Shown: piece after piece, positions 17,346 through 25,463 of the stretch | How the letters are laid out: every line of letters starts with the position of its first letter | How positions within the stretch are numbered: position 1 is the stretch's first letter | NCBI GenBank assembly: GCA_947565915.1 | Contig: CANOHY010000019.1 | Coordinates: 1-40,719 of the forward strand | Source: an uncultured Eggerthellaceae bacterium | GTDB taxonomy: Bacteria; Actinomycetota; Coriobacteriia; Coriobacteriales; Eggerthellaceae | DNA: 40,719 nt | Direction of reading: 5' to 3' | Position numbers and translations under genes: made by a program | Notes under the pieces: model-generated | Told to the model about the DNA's origin: nothing | Seen by the model: only the letters and a program-made list of their open reading frames with translations | Databases searched by the model: none

Positions 17346-17756
17346 TCACATGCTCCCGCCAAAGGCGTTAACGTAATGGCGAAGCAACGCACGGTCAGAA
17401 TTCACGACTAGAATGGCGATCACATCGAACCGCACTGGCATGTCGATGTAGTCGCACTGGGCTATGTACCATGCAGCAATGCGCTCGTAGCGCTTGCGCT
17501 TCTCGGGGGTTACCGCATCGGACGGCAAGCCTTTCTTCAGATTCGTGCGCGTCTTCACCTCAATGAAGACGAGCGTGCCCTCATCGATGGCTATGATGTC
17601 CGCCTCGCCAGCCGGGCATTGCCAGTTGCGCTCGATGACCTGGTAATCCATTCTTTCGAGGAATGCGGCAGCTGCTGCTTCGCCACGCGCACCAATGCGC
17701 TTGTTATGCTTCTTCTTCGGCCGCTCTTCCTTCTTTGCGGGTTTCCTTGCTTCCAT
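17346..17756 (-). CDS. yraN: YraN/UPF0102 family nuclease-like protein
   Basis: Small protein with an endonuclease-like fold found next to rnhB and comM in many bacteria; its function is not established. The 136-residue product has a Lys-rich N-terminal tail (about 20 residues), then GARGEAAAAAFLE, ERNWQCPAGEADIIAID and FIEVKTR, which together carry the E..D..ExK pattern of a restriction-like active site, followed by TPEKRKRYERIAAWYI. The ATG at 17754-17756 has AAAGGAG seven bases upstream; longer upstream frames lack such a site. It follows rnhB after a 226-bp gap in which I see no gene or clear promoter. Confidence 0.9.
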   Translation of the reverse strand: MEARKPAKKEERPKKKHNKRIGARGEAAAAAFLERMDYQVIERNWQCPAGEADIIAIDEGTLVFIEVKTRTNLKKGLPSDAVTPEKRKRYERIAAWYIAQCDYIDMPVRFDVIAILVVNSDRALLRHYVNAFGGSM

Positions 17757-17982
17757 GGGCGCTCCTTTCAACAGCGCCATAATGCAAGAGGCAATGCCAC
17801 GGCAAGTTAGCCGAACTCCAACAACGGGGACACAGGGACAACCTTGCTCCAAACCCTTCCCCACTCAGCGAAGCACATGCATGCCTCGTTCAGCAATCAA
17901 ATTTGCACCGTGAAGCCAATTCAGAAGCTGCAATCGAACGCCCGAAAGCCACCGCCATTCGGCGCTCGAGCTGAACCGATTT

Positions 17983-18765
17983 CTAGAACAAGCTTGCTTG
18001 GTCGAATGACCTGCAAAAGCTCCTGCGATGAATCGGGCTTAGACCCTGCTCTCGAATCGCCGCCATGTGCTCAGCCGAGCCATACCCTTTGTGAGCGGAA
18101 AACCCATATTGTGGATATGTGGAATCTTGCTGCACCATGAAAGCGTCGCGCGTCACCTTTGCCAGTATCGATGCAGCTGCAATGCAGGCGCTTTTGGCAT
18201 CGCCCTTGACCACGTTCGTCTCACGGTTGTCGATATGCAGCGGGTTGCCATCGACAAGCACCACATCGGGATGCGTACCTTGCTGCTCGATAGCTTGTAG
18301 CGCCCCGCTGAAGGCAAGCCTGAGCGCGGCAGCCATGCCCACCTCGTCTATCTTGCCCGGCGATACGAAGAAGACCGCTTTTGCCGCAGCCACTTCCTCG
18401 ATGACCTTGGCCACATCTTGCCGTTGGCTCGGCGAAAGCTGCTTGGAATCGTTCAGAAGCGCAACATGAGGCTTGGATGGCAATACTACGGCACCCACAG
18501 CCAAGGGACCTGCAAGCGCTCCCCTCCCCACCTCATCGAGCCCAACGATTATTCCCGAACCATGGGATGCGTCGAAGGCGTAAAGGCCACCTATGCGCTG
18601 CTCTTCCCGCGCCGCACGCTCAAGCTGCTTGCGCCGGGTATCAAACGCCTTCTGAACGCCCTTGCGCGAGTCTCCTGCCAGCACTTGCTGGAGCTGTTCG
18701 AGCTCACGGGCATCAGCCTCGAGGATGGTCCTCTTCAAAGCTGCAAGCGGTGTTCGCGCGTTCAT
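17983..18765 (-). CDS. rnhB: Ribonuclease HII
   Basis: Removes ribonucleotides from DNA and cuts RNA in RNA-DNA hybrids. The 260-residue protein has a 70-residue N-terminal helical extension similar in length to that of Bacillus RNase HII, then GLDEVGRGALAGPL with Asp77 and Glu78, VVLVDGNPLHI with Asp172, and KGDAKSACIAAASILAKVTRD with Asp207, giving a complete DEDD active site. A GGAG element lies 12 bases before the ATG, a long distance. A strong terminator ends only about 23 bp upstream, so the gene is expressed by read-through or by a promoter I cannot see. Confidence 0.95.
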   Translation of the reverse strand: MNARTPLAALKRTILEADARELEQLQQVLAGDSRKGVQKAFDTRRKQLERAAREEQRIGGLYAFDASHGSGIIVGLDEVGRGALAGPLAVGAVVLPSKPHVALLNDSKQLSPSQRQDVAKVIEEVAAAKAVFFVSPGKIDEVGMAAALRLAFSGALQAIEQQGTHPDVVLVDGNPLHIDNRETNVVKGDAKSACIAAASILAKVTRDAFMVQQDSTYPQYGFSAHKGYGSAEHMAAIREQGLSPIHRRSFCRSFDQASLF

Positions 18766-18788
18766 GATGTAAGTTCACTCCGATAAAT

Positions 18789-18812
18789 AAAAAAGCCCGC
18801 TTGACGCGGGCT
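18789..18812 (-). terminator. Intrinsic terminator after rplS
   Basis: Minus-strand hairpin AGCCCGC-GTCAA-GCGGGCT followed by a run of T bases (TTTTTTATTTAT). Perfect 7-bp GC-rich stem with a 5-base loop, about 9 bp after the rplS stop codon. This is the cleanest terminator in the window. Confidence 0.9.
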
Positions 18813-18821
18813 CTGCAATTC

Positions 18822-19169
18822 CTAGCGGAAGGCCTTCTCTTTGATCTTGGCAGCCTTGCCCACCTTGTCGCGCAGGTAGTAGAGCTTGGCACGGCGCACA
18901 TCGCCACGGCGCACGACTTCGATCTTGTCGATCTTGGGAGAATGCACCGGGAACGTGCGCTCTACGCCGATGGAGAAGCTCACCTTGCGAACCGTGAACG
19001 TCTCGCGGCTGGAATGCCCCTTGCGGCTGATCACATCGCCTTGGAACACCTGGATGCGCTCGCGATTGCCCTCGGTGATGCGATAGTGAACCTTCACGTT
19101 ATCGCCCACGTTGAAATCGGGCAGATCCTCTTTCATTTGCTGCTGTTCGATTGCGCGGATGATGTCCAT
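18822..19169 (-). CDS. rplS: Ribosomal protein L19
   Basis: Large-subunit protein at the subunit interface. The 115-residue sequence has the normal start MDIIRAIEQQQMK, followed by F.VGD.VKVHYRI, QVFQGDVISRKG, the signature VERTFPVHSPKIDKIEVVRRGDVRRAKLYYLRD, and a basic C-terminus. It has its own promoter (19246-19274), a leader of about 70 bases with a small hairpin (AGTCGA/TCGACT, 19193-19209), and a terminator. In other actinobacteria rplS lies next to lepB; here lepB is about 9 kb away beside trmD. Confidence 0.97.
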   Translation of the reverse strand: MDIIRAIEQQQMKEDLPDFNVGDNVKVHYRITEGNRERIQVFQGDVISRKGHSSRETFTVRKVSFSIGVERTFPVHSPKIDKIEVVRRGDVRRAKLYYLRDKVGKAAKIKEKAFR

Positions 19170-19245
19170 TTCCCTATCCTTCTATGCACTACAGTCGACA
19201 AGTTCGACTTCAAAACCTATATCCCTGTTCTAGACGCAATTTGCT

Positions 19246-19274
19246 AGTATAAAGCGCGGTTAGTGCGCATGCAA
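19246..19274 (-). promoter_or_regulatory. Promoter for rplS
   Basis: Minus strand TTGCAT, exactly 17 bp, TATACT. The predicted start near 19239 gives a leader of about 70 bases before rplS. Confidence 0.75.
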
Positions 19275-19344
19275 GGAATAACTTCCCAGATTCCCCGAGA
19301 AACCGCAAACGGCTCCGAATTTGGCAAAGAAATACGTTTATCCT

Positions 19345-19370
19345 AAAACCTGCTGCAGCTCTGAGCAAGG
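19345..19370 (-). terminator. Probable terminator after azlD
   Basis: Directly after the azlD stop codon the minus strand can pair CC(T)TGCT with AGCAGG (one bulged T, 9-base loop), followed by TTTT. The bulge and short T-run lower the confidence, but the position between azlD and the rplS promoter fits a terminator. Confidence 0.45.
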
Positions 19371-19706
19371 CTAGATCATCATGAGCAGCGCATAGGCTGC
19401 CACGCCCACCAGCGCACACCAAAGCAGCGATTTCGTCAGGCGCGCTGCAACCACTACCACCAGCGCAGCCAGAAGCGGAGCTGTAGCAGGCCAAAGCCCC
19501 GCTGCGAACATCCCAGGCGTGAACAGGTCGTTGGCCACAAGCGCCGCGAACGCGGCCGAAGGAATGAAACCCAGAGCCTCTTCTAAGCGCTTGGGAAGCG
19601 AGCGACCCTTCAGCACGAACAACGGCAGCACGCGACACGCCAGCATGGTGAGCGCGCAGCACGCGAAAACGACGAGAAACTGCGTCCAGGAAATGGGCTC
19701 CATCAT
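19371..19706 (-). CDS. azlD: AzlD family branched-chain amino acid transporter subunit
   Basis: Small membrane partner of AzlC in branched-chain amino acid (and analogue) export. The 111-residue protein has about four hydrophobic segments (WTQFLVVFACCALTMLACRVLPL, FAALVANDLF, APLLAALVVVVAA, LLWCALVGVAAYALLMM) and the usual RVLPLFVLKGRSLPKRLEEALGFIP motif early on. The start ATG overlaps the azlC stop as ATGA; a second ATG follows at once and could be used instead. A longer frame continues upstream but reads through azlC in another phase and is not a gene. Confidence 0.9.
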   Translation of the reverse strand: MMEPISWTQFLVVFACCALTMLACRVLPLFVLKGRSLPKRLEEALGFIPSAAFAALVANDLFTPGMFAAGLWPATAPLLAALVVVVAARLTKSLLWCALVGVAAYALLMMI

Positions 19707-20392
19707 CTCACCCGTTCCCGAACGCGCTCGAAGGCAAAAGCGCAAGCGACGCCCACAATGGCCCCGATGAAGATGGCCGGACCTCCAAGCCCAACGCATT
19801 TGCAAACAACCACACCAGCGATGGCGCCCAACGCTGCAGCCACGTTCGCGCTGGTAATCTTCTGCGTCACGAGCAAGCATATGAATATGGACGTCATGGC
19901 GAAAGCAGCTATGGCCTGGGGAATGCCCAGCGCATTGCCGAAGAGCACGCCCACCACGCACGATGCCGTCCAGCTTGACTGCGAGAGCAAGTTCACCAGC
20001 GTGGCACGCCTCACCGACCAATGCCCCGATTGGAAGCACCTCATGTTCACGCCAAAGCTCTCATCGGTCACCGTGGCCGAGAACAAAAACGACAACCGCT
20101 TGGATACGCGCTGGCACCAAGGCGCAAAGGCCGCCGAATACAGCATTTGCCGCGTGTTCACGAACGAGATGCTGGCGATTATCGAGAGCACCGACGAGCC
20201 AGCAAGCCACATGTTCGGCAACATGAACTGGCCAGCGCCCGAATAGAACAGCACGCACATGATGAGCACCTGAAGCCAGTTGAGCCCAATAGAGGCCGAG
20301 AGAATGCCGCAGGGAATGCCTATGGCAACATAGCCCAGCATTATGGGGATGGCGGCTGAAAACGATGCTTTGATGTCTTCACGTGCGTTCAT
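19703..20392 (-). CDS. azlC: AzlC family branched-chain amino acid exporter
   Basis: Integral-membrane exporter subunit of the AzlC/YgaZ family, paired with AzlD/YgaH. The 229-residue product shows the family N-terminus (AAIPIMLGYVAIGIPCGIL), the conserved FYSGAGQFM, SFVNTRQMLYSAAF and VTDESFG segments, and several further membrane helices. Substrates in the family are branched-chain amino acids, methionine or their analogues; which applies here is not known. There is no ribosome site before the ATG. A perfect TATAAT inside a palindrome lies 12 bp upstream, so the messenger is probably leaderless or nearly so. Confidence 0.93.
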   Translation of the reverse strand: MNAREDIKASFSAAIPIMLGYVAIGIPCGILSASIGLNWLQVLIMCVLFYSGAGQFMLPNMWLAGSSVLSIIASISFVNTRQMLYSAAFAPWCQRVSKRLSFLFSATVTDESFGVNMRCFQSGHWSVRRATLVNLLSQSSWTASCVVGVLFGNALGIPQAIAAFAMTSIFICLLVTQKITSANVAAALGAIAGVVVCKCVGLGGPAIFIGAIVGVACAFAFERVRERVR

Positions 20393-20398
20393 GGCGAG

Positions 20399-20413
20399 TG
20401 ACTATTATAGTCA
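20399..20413 (-). promoter_or_regulatory. azlC -10 box inside a 15-bp palindrome
   Basis: Minus strand TGACTATAATAGTCA: a perfect 7+1+7 palindrome containing a consensus TATAAT. The last base of the -10 box is 11 bases before the A of the azlC ATG, giving a leader of about five bases or none. No good -35 box is visible. A repressor bound to the palindrome would cover the -10 box. Confidence 0.6.
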
Positions 20414-20448
20414 TTTGCCCTGCGCGTGCAGCCACCATTCAAGCAAGC

Positions 20449-21516
20449 TCAGCAGCAAGACGAAGCGAGCTTGTCAGGCGCGAATGCGCCACGTTCCGTG
20501 ATGATTCTGGTCACCAAGGCGGCAGGCGTCACATCGAAGGCGGGATTGAGAACTTCGACGCCCGGAACAGGATGTGCGAGCACCTCGGACGGGTCCCTTT
20601 GCTCGATCACTATTTCGCTTCCCGTGGCGATTTCGGGATCGAAGGTGGAAAGCGGCGCAGCTACATAGAAGGGCACGCCAAAGCGACTTGCCAGCACAGC
20701 AACGCCAAGAGTGCCGATCTTGTTCGCAACGTCGCCATTCGCGGCTATCCGGTCAGCTCCCACGATCACGGCATCTACCATTCCCTTGCTCATGACATAG
20801 GCAGCCATGTTGTCGCACAGAAGCGTGACTGGCACGCCCGCGCGAGCAAGCTCCCAAGCGGTCAGGCGAGCTCCCTGCCCCACTGGCCGCGTCTCGTCTG
20901 CATATGCACGAGCAATCTTGCCTTGTTCGGCTGCGGCATAAACGACGCCCAGCGCCGTTCCATAAAACGCGGTTGCCAAACTGCCAGCATTGCAATGGGT
21001 GAGGATGCGCGAACCTTGCGCAAGCAACGCGGCGCCGTTTTCCCCAATGGCCCGATTCGTCGTCTCATCGTCAAGTTCCATATCTTTGACCAGGGAAAAG
21101 AGCACTTCTTGCAAATCGCCCACGCTAGATTCGCGCTGGCTGGCAGCAAGCTTTCGAGCCGCATCTGCCGCGCGGCTCACACCCCAAGCCAGGTTCACGG
21201 CTGTCGGACGCGCATTTGCTATCTCGTCGGCTGCAATGTCCAAGCGCTCCATGAATGCGCTATCCACCATGCGAGCATCGCCTTGCCCAGCTACCCAAAG
21301 CGTCAAAGCTGCAGCACCCGCCACGCCAATGGCGGGAGCGCCACGTATAGCGAGCATTTTGATGGCATCGATGGTCGCCTTCCAATCGGATGTCTCGACG
21401 AATTCCAATTTCTCGGGCAAGCATCGCTGATCGACAAAGCGCAACGCGATGCCCTGGTTAGCTCTCACGAGCTCCAGCGTTCTCGGCAATCGATCCAAAT
21501 GAAGCCCAAAGCTCAT
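20449..21516 (-). CDS. mtnA: Methylthioribose-1-phosphate isomerase
   Basis: Converts 5-methylthioribose 1-phosphate to 5-methylthioribulose 1-phosphate in methionine salvage; relative of eIF2B-like proteins. The 355 residues include IRGAPAIGVAGAAAL near residue 60, ILTHCNAGSLATA with the catalytic Cys, LLCDNMAAYVMSKG, VGADRIAANGDVANKIGT with the catalytic Asp, and the C-terminal FDVTPAALVTRIITERG. GAGGTG stands five bases before the ATG. No other salvage gene is present here. Related enzymes also act on ribose 1,5-bisphosphate, but the motifs fit MtnA best. The amino acid exporter azlCD follows 56 bp downstream with its own promoter. Confidence 0.92.
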   Translation of the reverse strand: MSFGLHLDRLPRTLELVRANQGIALRFVDQRCLPEKLEFVETSDWKATIDAIKMLAIRGAPAIGVAGAAALTLWVAGQGDARMVDSAFMERLDIAADEIANARPTAVNLAWGVSRAADAARKLAASQRESSVGDLQEVLFSLVKDMELDDETTNRAIGENGAALLAQGSRILTHCNAGSLATAFYGTALGVVYAAAEQGKIARAYADETRPVGQGARLTAWELARAGVPVTLLCDNMAAYVMSKGMVDAVIVGADRIAANGDVANKIGTLGVAVLASRFGVPFYVAAPLSTFDPEIATGSEIVIEQRDPSEVLAHPVPGVEVLNPAFDVTPAALVTRIITERGAFAPDKLASSCC

Positions 21517-21538
21517 CGCAGCACCTCGGTTCCCCTGT

Positions 21539-21567
21539 TTGCATAGGGTATTATTGCAGAATATGCT
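21539..21567 (+). promoter_or_regulatory. Promoter for mnmA
   Basis: Plus strand TTGCAT, exactly 17 bp, TATGCT. The predicted start near 21574 gives a leader of about 25 bases that ends with GGAAAG before the mnmA ATG. The divergent mtnA start is 22 bp to the left of the -35 box; I could not define a promoter for mtnA. Confidence 0.65.
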
Positions 21568-21598
21568 CTAAGCATCATGTAATCTGGAAAGAAGCATC

Positions 21599-22696
21599 AT
21601 GCCAGCACCGTTGCCCTCGAACAATCGCGTTTTGCTTGCCATGAGCGGCGGCGTGGATAGCTCAGTGGCTGCTCTGCGCCTCCTCGAAGCGGGATACGAG
21701 GTGCTCGGCATGACGCTGGAGCTCGTTCCAAGAACACCCGCCGACAACCCAGATGCGCCTGCGAGCTCTTCCCTCGAAGCGGCAGAGGCAAAGCGCGTTT
21801 GCCGGGCTCTCGGAATAGAGCACTACGCGCTGGACTACCGAAAAGCATTCGAAGAGCACGTCATAAGCCCCTTCTGTGCCAGTTACCGTACAGGAGAAAC
21901 CCCGAATCCCTGCATCGAGTGCAATCGCCATATCAAGTTCACTGCCCTCGAGAAGCTTGCGAACGACCTGCATTGCGCCTTCTTGGCCACTGGGCATTAC
22001 GCGCGCACGCGGCCGAACTCCTCAACCGGACGAACCGAGCTTCTGCGCGCAGCCGACCTCGCTAAGGACCAAAGCTACGTGCTCTGGCCACTTTCGCAGG
22101 ACATCCTAAGGAGGGTCATCCTCCCCCTTGGCGAGCTGACCAAGCAGGAAGTGCGCAAGCTGGCGGCAAATGCGAACTTGCCCACGGCAAGCAAGCAGGA
22201 AAGCCAGGATATCTGCTTCATCCCCGATGGCGACTACGCGCGCTTCATCGAAATGCATACGGGCAGCAAGGCGAAAGGCGGCCCGATTATGGATGCAAGC
22301 GGCCAAGAGCTCGGGCAACATGCGGGGCTCGACCACTACACCATCGGTCAGCGCAAGGGGCTCGGAGTGGCAGCAGGCGAGCCGCTCTATGTGCTGGCCA
22401 AGGATGCCAGCACGAATAGCCTGGTAGTAGGCGCTAAGTCGCATTCGCTCACGAAGCAGGTACGCGCGAAGCAGGTCAATTGGGTTTCCATTGTCCCGCC
22501 AGAAGAGGCTTCCTTGCCCGTCAAAGCCAAGTGCCTCTATCGCCAAGAACCGCAAGAAGCCCTCTTGCACGCATGCGAAGAGGGCTCCATCTGCCTTGAT
22601 TTCAGCCAACCGATACCGTTGCCCGCACCTGGGCAATCGCTTGTGTGCTACAGCGACGAGCGCGTGGTTTGCGGGGGCATCATCACTGGCACCTAG
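21599..22696 (+). CDS. mnmA: tRNA-specific 2-thiouridylase MnmA
   Basis: ATP-dependent thiolase forming 2-thiouridine at the wobble position of Lys, Glu and Gln tRNAs. The 365-residue protein has the PP-loop AMSGGVDSSVAAL, the first catalytic Cys in ETPNPCIECNRHIKF, the tRNA-recognition region (ATGHYAR, AKDQSYVLW), the second catalytic Cys in ESQDICFIPDGDY, and the C-terminal barrel (HYTIGQRKGLG). It is the only long plus-strand gene in the window, has its own promoter, and converges on ppdK with 24 bp between stop codons. TrmFO and TrmD are the other tRNA modifiers nearby. Confidence 0.96.
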   Translation: MPAPLPSNNRVLLAMSGGVDSSVAALRLLEAGYEVLGMTLELVPRTPADNPDAPASSSLEAAEAKRVCRALGIEHYALDYRKAFEEHVISPFCASYRTGETPNPCIECNRHIKFTALEKLANDLHCAFLATGHYARTRPNSSTGRTELLRAADLAKDQSYVLWPLSQDILRRVILPLGELTKQEVRKLAANANLPTASKQESQDICFIPDGDYARFIEMHTGSKAKGGPIMDASGQELGQHAGLDHYTIGQRKGLGVAAGEPLYVLAKDASTNSLVVGAKSHSLTKQVRAKQVNWVSIVPPEEASLPVKAKCLYRQEPQEALLHACEEGSICLDFSQPIPLPAPGQSLVCYSDERVVCGGIITGT

Positions 22697-22710
22697 CCAA
22701 CGATGATGCC
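22676..22710. terminator. Two-step hairpin between the convergent mnmA and ppdK ends
   Basis: GGCATCATC pairs with GATGATGCC (9 bp) and, inside a 2+2 internal loop, TGGC pairs with GCCA around the loop ACCTA. The hairpin spans the mnmA stop codon and ends 10 bp before the ppdK stop. It can fold from either strand. There is no long T-run, so it may work with Rho or as an RNA-stabilising end. Confidence 0.55.
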
Positions 22711-22720
22711 ATCTTCGAAC

Positions 22721-25438
22721 CTAGCCTCGCGCTTCGATCGAAGCTTGCGCAGCCGCCAGGCGAGCCACGGGCACGCGATAGGGCGAGCAAGAGACGTAAT
22801 TCAAGCCTGCATGGCAGAACTTATGAATGGAATCAGGATCGCCGCCGTGCTCGCCGCACACGCCTGTCACCAGGTTCGGCTTGGTCTCGCGACCACCTTG
22901 CACGGCAATCTCGATAAGCTTCACCACAGCGTCGTCAACGGTAGCGAAGGGATTCACCTTCATTATGCCAAGCTCTGCGTAGTCCTTGAAGAACTTGCCC
23001 TCGACGTCATCGCGGCTGAACCCGAAGGTTGTCTGCGTGAGGTCGTTCGTGCCGAAGCTGAAGAAGTCTGCCACCTCTGCGATCTCTGCAGCAGTCAATG
23101 CAGCACGCGGAAGCTCGATCATGGTGCCTATCTCGATGAACGACAGGTCCACGCCTTCGCTTTCAGCCACTTCGGCAACAGCCGACTCGGTTTCCTTGCG
23201 CAGATAGGTAAGCTCGCTTTCCATGGCCACGAGAGGAATCATGACCTCGGGGCGTGGATCGAAGCCTTCCTTCTTCAATCGCGCCGTGGCCATGGCTATG
23301 GCACTGACCTGCATCTTCGAAAGGCCCGGCATAACGATTCCCAACCGGCAGCCACGCAAACCCAGCATGGGGTTCATCTCGGCCATGCCGTCTGCAGCTG
23401 CGAGCAGCGTTTCCAACTCGCCCACGTCCTTGCCTGCAGCCTCGCCGACAGCCAGCTCCACAGCTAGGTCGCGCGGGGCAGGAAGGAACTCATGCAGCGG
23501 CGGGTCGAGCAAGCGGATGATGACGGGCATCCCATCCATAGCCTTGAGCATCTCATAGTAGTCGCCCTGTTGGGCTTCGTAGAGCTGGTCGAGCGCCGCA
23601 AGGTATTCGGGGCTGCCGTTTTCGGCCAGTATCATGTTCGCCACGATCTTCTTACGCTCGCCCAAGAACATGTGCTCGGTTCGGCAGAGCCCAATGCCCT
23701 CAGCACCGAACTCGCGCGAGAGCGCTGCATCGGCAGGGTTGTCGGCATTGGCGCGCACTCCCAGCGTGCGGAACTCATCCGCCCACTCCAAGATAGTATC
23801 CAAATCGCCCGTCAGCATGGGTTGCACGAGCTCCACAGCACCCAGCACCACGATGCCCGACGTGCCATCGATCGAGATCATATCGCCTTCGCGAATGACC
23901 ACGTCGGTACCAGAAACCGTAGCTTCCTTGGCATCGGCATCGATCTTCAGCGCCTCTACGCCGCAGACGCACGGCGCTCCCATGCCACGCGCGATCACGG
24001 CAGCATGGGAGGTCTTGCCACCATGCGAGGTAAGGATTCCCTCGGCTGCTATCATGCCAGCCAAATCATCAGGCGTGGTCTCCCAGCGCACCAGCACCGT
24101 CTTGATGCCTTGCTCGGCAGCTGCAACGGCATCTTCGGCCGAGAACACCGCTTTGCCCACCGCAGCGCCTGGGCTTGCGTTCAAGCCACGCGCGATCACC
24201 TCATAAGTGGCTGATTTGTCGAATTGCGGGTGCAGCAACTGGTCGAGCTGCTCGGGATTCACGCGACAAACGGCCTCTTCCTTGGTGATAAGCCCCTCGC
24301 GTTGCATGTCTATGGCGATCTTCAGCGCTGCCGCGGCCGTGCGCTTGCCCACGCGCGTTTGCAGCATGTACAGCTTGCCCTGCTCGATGGTGAACTCGAT
24401 GTCCATCATGTCACGGAAGTGCTGTTCCAGGAGCTCAAACGTCTCCTCGAGCTGCTTGCCAGCCTCTTCCAAACCTGGCGTCGTTTTCAGTTGCGCGATG
24501 GGAGAGGTATTGCGAATGCCGGCCACTACGTCTTCGCCCTGCGCATTCACCAGGTAATCGCCATAGTATTCCTTGGTGCCATCAGCTGCGTTGCGCGTGA
24601 AGGCAACGCCCGTGGCCGAGGTGTCGCCCTTGTTGCCGAACACCATGCACTGCACGTTCACAGCGGTTCCCAAGTCGTCGGAGATCTTCTCGCGCTGGCG
24701 GTACAGCACAGCACGCGGATTGTTCCATGAGCCGAACACGGCTTCTATGGCCAGGCGCAGCTGCATGCTGGGGTCTTGCGGGAACTCGATTGCGCCATCC
24801 ACCACAAGCTCGGGATGCTCCTCGCCGCTCACTTCCTGCGAGAAGATGCCCTTGAACACAGACACCAGCTCCTCCAGATCGGCAGCATCGAGCTGAGTGT
24901 CGTCCTTCACGTTGCGCTTCGCCTTCTGCGCTGCGATGGCCTTCTCGAAAAGGTCGCCATCGAGGCCCATCACCACGTTCGAGAACATCTGGATGAAACG
25001 GCGATAGCTATCCCAGGCGAAGCGAGGGTTGCCCGTTTGAGCAACGAGCCCTTGGATGGATTCGTCGTTGAGGCCCAAGTTCAGCACCGTGTCCATCATG
25101 CCCGGCATGGACATGGGGGCTCCCGAGCGAACGGACACCAATAGCGGGTCGTTGGCATCTCCGATGCGCTTGCCCATGCGCTGCTCGAGGTCCAGGCGAT
25201 AGCTCTCTATCTCGTCGAGCGCTCCGGCGGGCCACACGTTGCCAGCATTGGCATATTCCATGCAGGTTTGGCAGCTGATGGTGAAGCCAGGTGGCACGGG
25301 AAGCCCTATGTTGGCCATCTCGGCCAGATTGGCGCCTTTGCCTCCGAGAACCGACTTCATGTCGGTGTTGCCCTCGGTAACATTGTTGCCCCGAGCATCC
25401 TTCCCGAATCGATAGACCCGCTTCACAGCTTCCGACAT
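22721..25438 (-). CDS. ppdK: Pyruvate, phosphate dikinase
   Basis: Interconverts pyruvate, ATP and phosphate with phosphoenolpyruvate, AMP and pyrophosphate; in anaerobes it serves glycolysis or gluconeogenesis. The 905-residue protein has the N-terminal nucleotide domain (LGGKGANLAEM, SVRSGAPMSMPGMMDTVLNLG), the swivelling domain with the phospho-histidine in LTSHGGKTSHAAVIARGMGAPCVCG around residue 455, and the C-terminal barrel (GLCRTEHMF, FGTNDLTQTTFGFSRDD, GVCGEHGGDP). The start at 25436-25438 has GGGGGACGTG just upstream. It follows glyS by 25 bp and is probably the end of the lepB-glyQ-glyS unit. The last residues read YVSCSPYRVPVARLAAAQ, a complete C-terminus. Confidence 0.97.
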   Translation of the reverse strand: MSEAVKRVYRFGKDARGNNVTEGNTDMKSVLGGKGANLAEMANIGLPVPPGFTISCQTCMEYANAGNVWPAGALDEIESYRLDLEQRMGKRIGDANDPLLVSVRSGAPMSMPGMMDTVLNLGLNDESIQGLVAQTGNPRFAWDSYRRFIQMFSNVVMGLDGDLFEKAIAAQKAKRNVKDDTQLDAADLEELVSVFKGIFSQEVSGEEHPELVVDGAIEFPQDPSMQLRLAIEAVFGSWNNPRAVLYRQREKISDDLGTAVNVQCMVFGNKGDTSATGVAFTRNAADGTKEYYGDYLVNAQGEDVVAGIRNTSPIAQLKTTPGLEEAGKQLEETFELLEQHFRDMMDIEFTIEQGKLYMLQTRVGKRTAAAALKIAIDMQREGLITKEEAVCRVNPEQLDQLLHPQFDKSATYEVIARGLNASPGAAVGKAVFSAEDAVAAAEQGIKTVLVRWETTPDDLAGMIAAEGILTSHGGKTSHAAVIARGMGAPCVCGVEALKIDADAKEATVSGTDVVIREGDMISIDGTSGIVVLGAVELVQPMLTGDLDTILEWADEFRTLGVRANADNPADAALSREFGAEGIGLCRTEHMFLGERKKIVANMILAENGSPEYLAALDQLYEAQQGDYYEMLKAMDGMPVIIRLLDPPLHEFLPAPRDLAVELAVGEAAGKDVGELETLLAAADGMAEMNPMLGLRGCRLGIVMPGLSKMQVSAIAMATARLKKEGFDPRPEVMIPLVAMESELTYLRKETESAVAEVAESEGVDLSFIEIGTMIELPRAALTAAEIAEVADFFSFGTNDLTQTTFGFSRDDVEGKFFKDYAELGIMKVNPFATVDDAVVKLIEIAVQGGRETKPNLVTGVCGEHGGDPDSIHKFCHAGLNYVSCSPYRVPVARLAAAQASIEARG

Positions 25439-25463
25439 CACGTCCCCCTTACCTATTCGAAGC

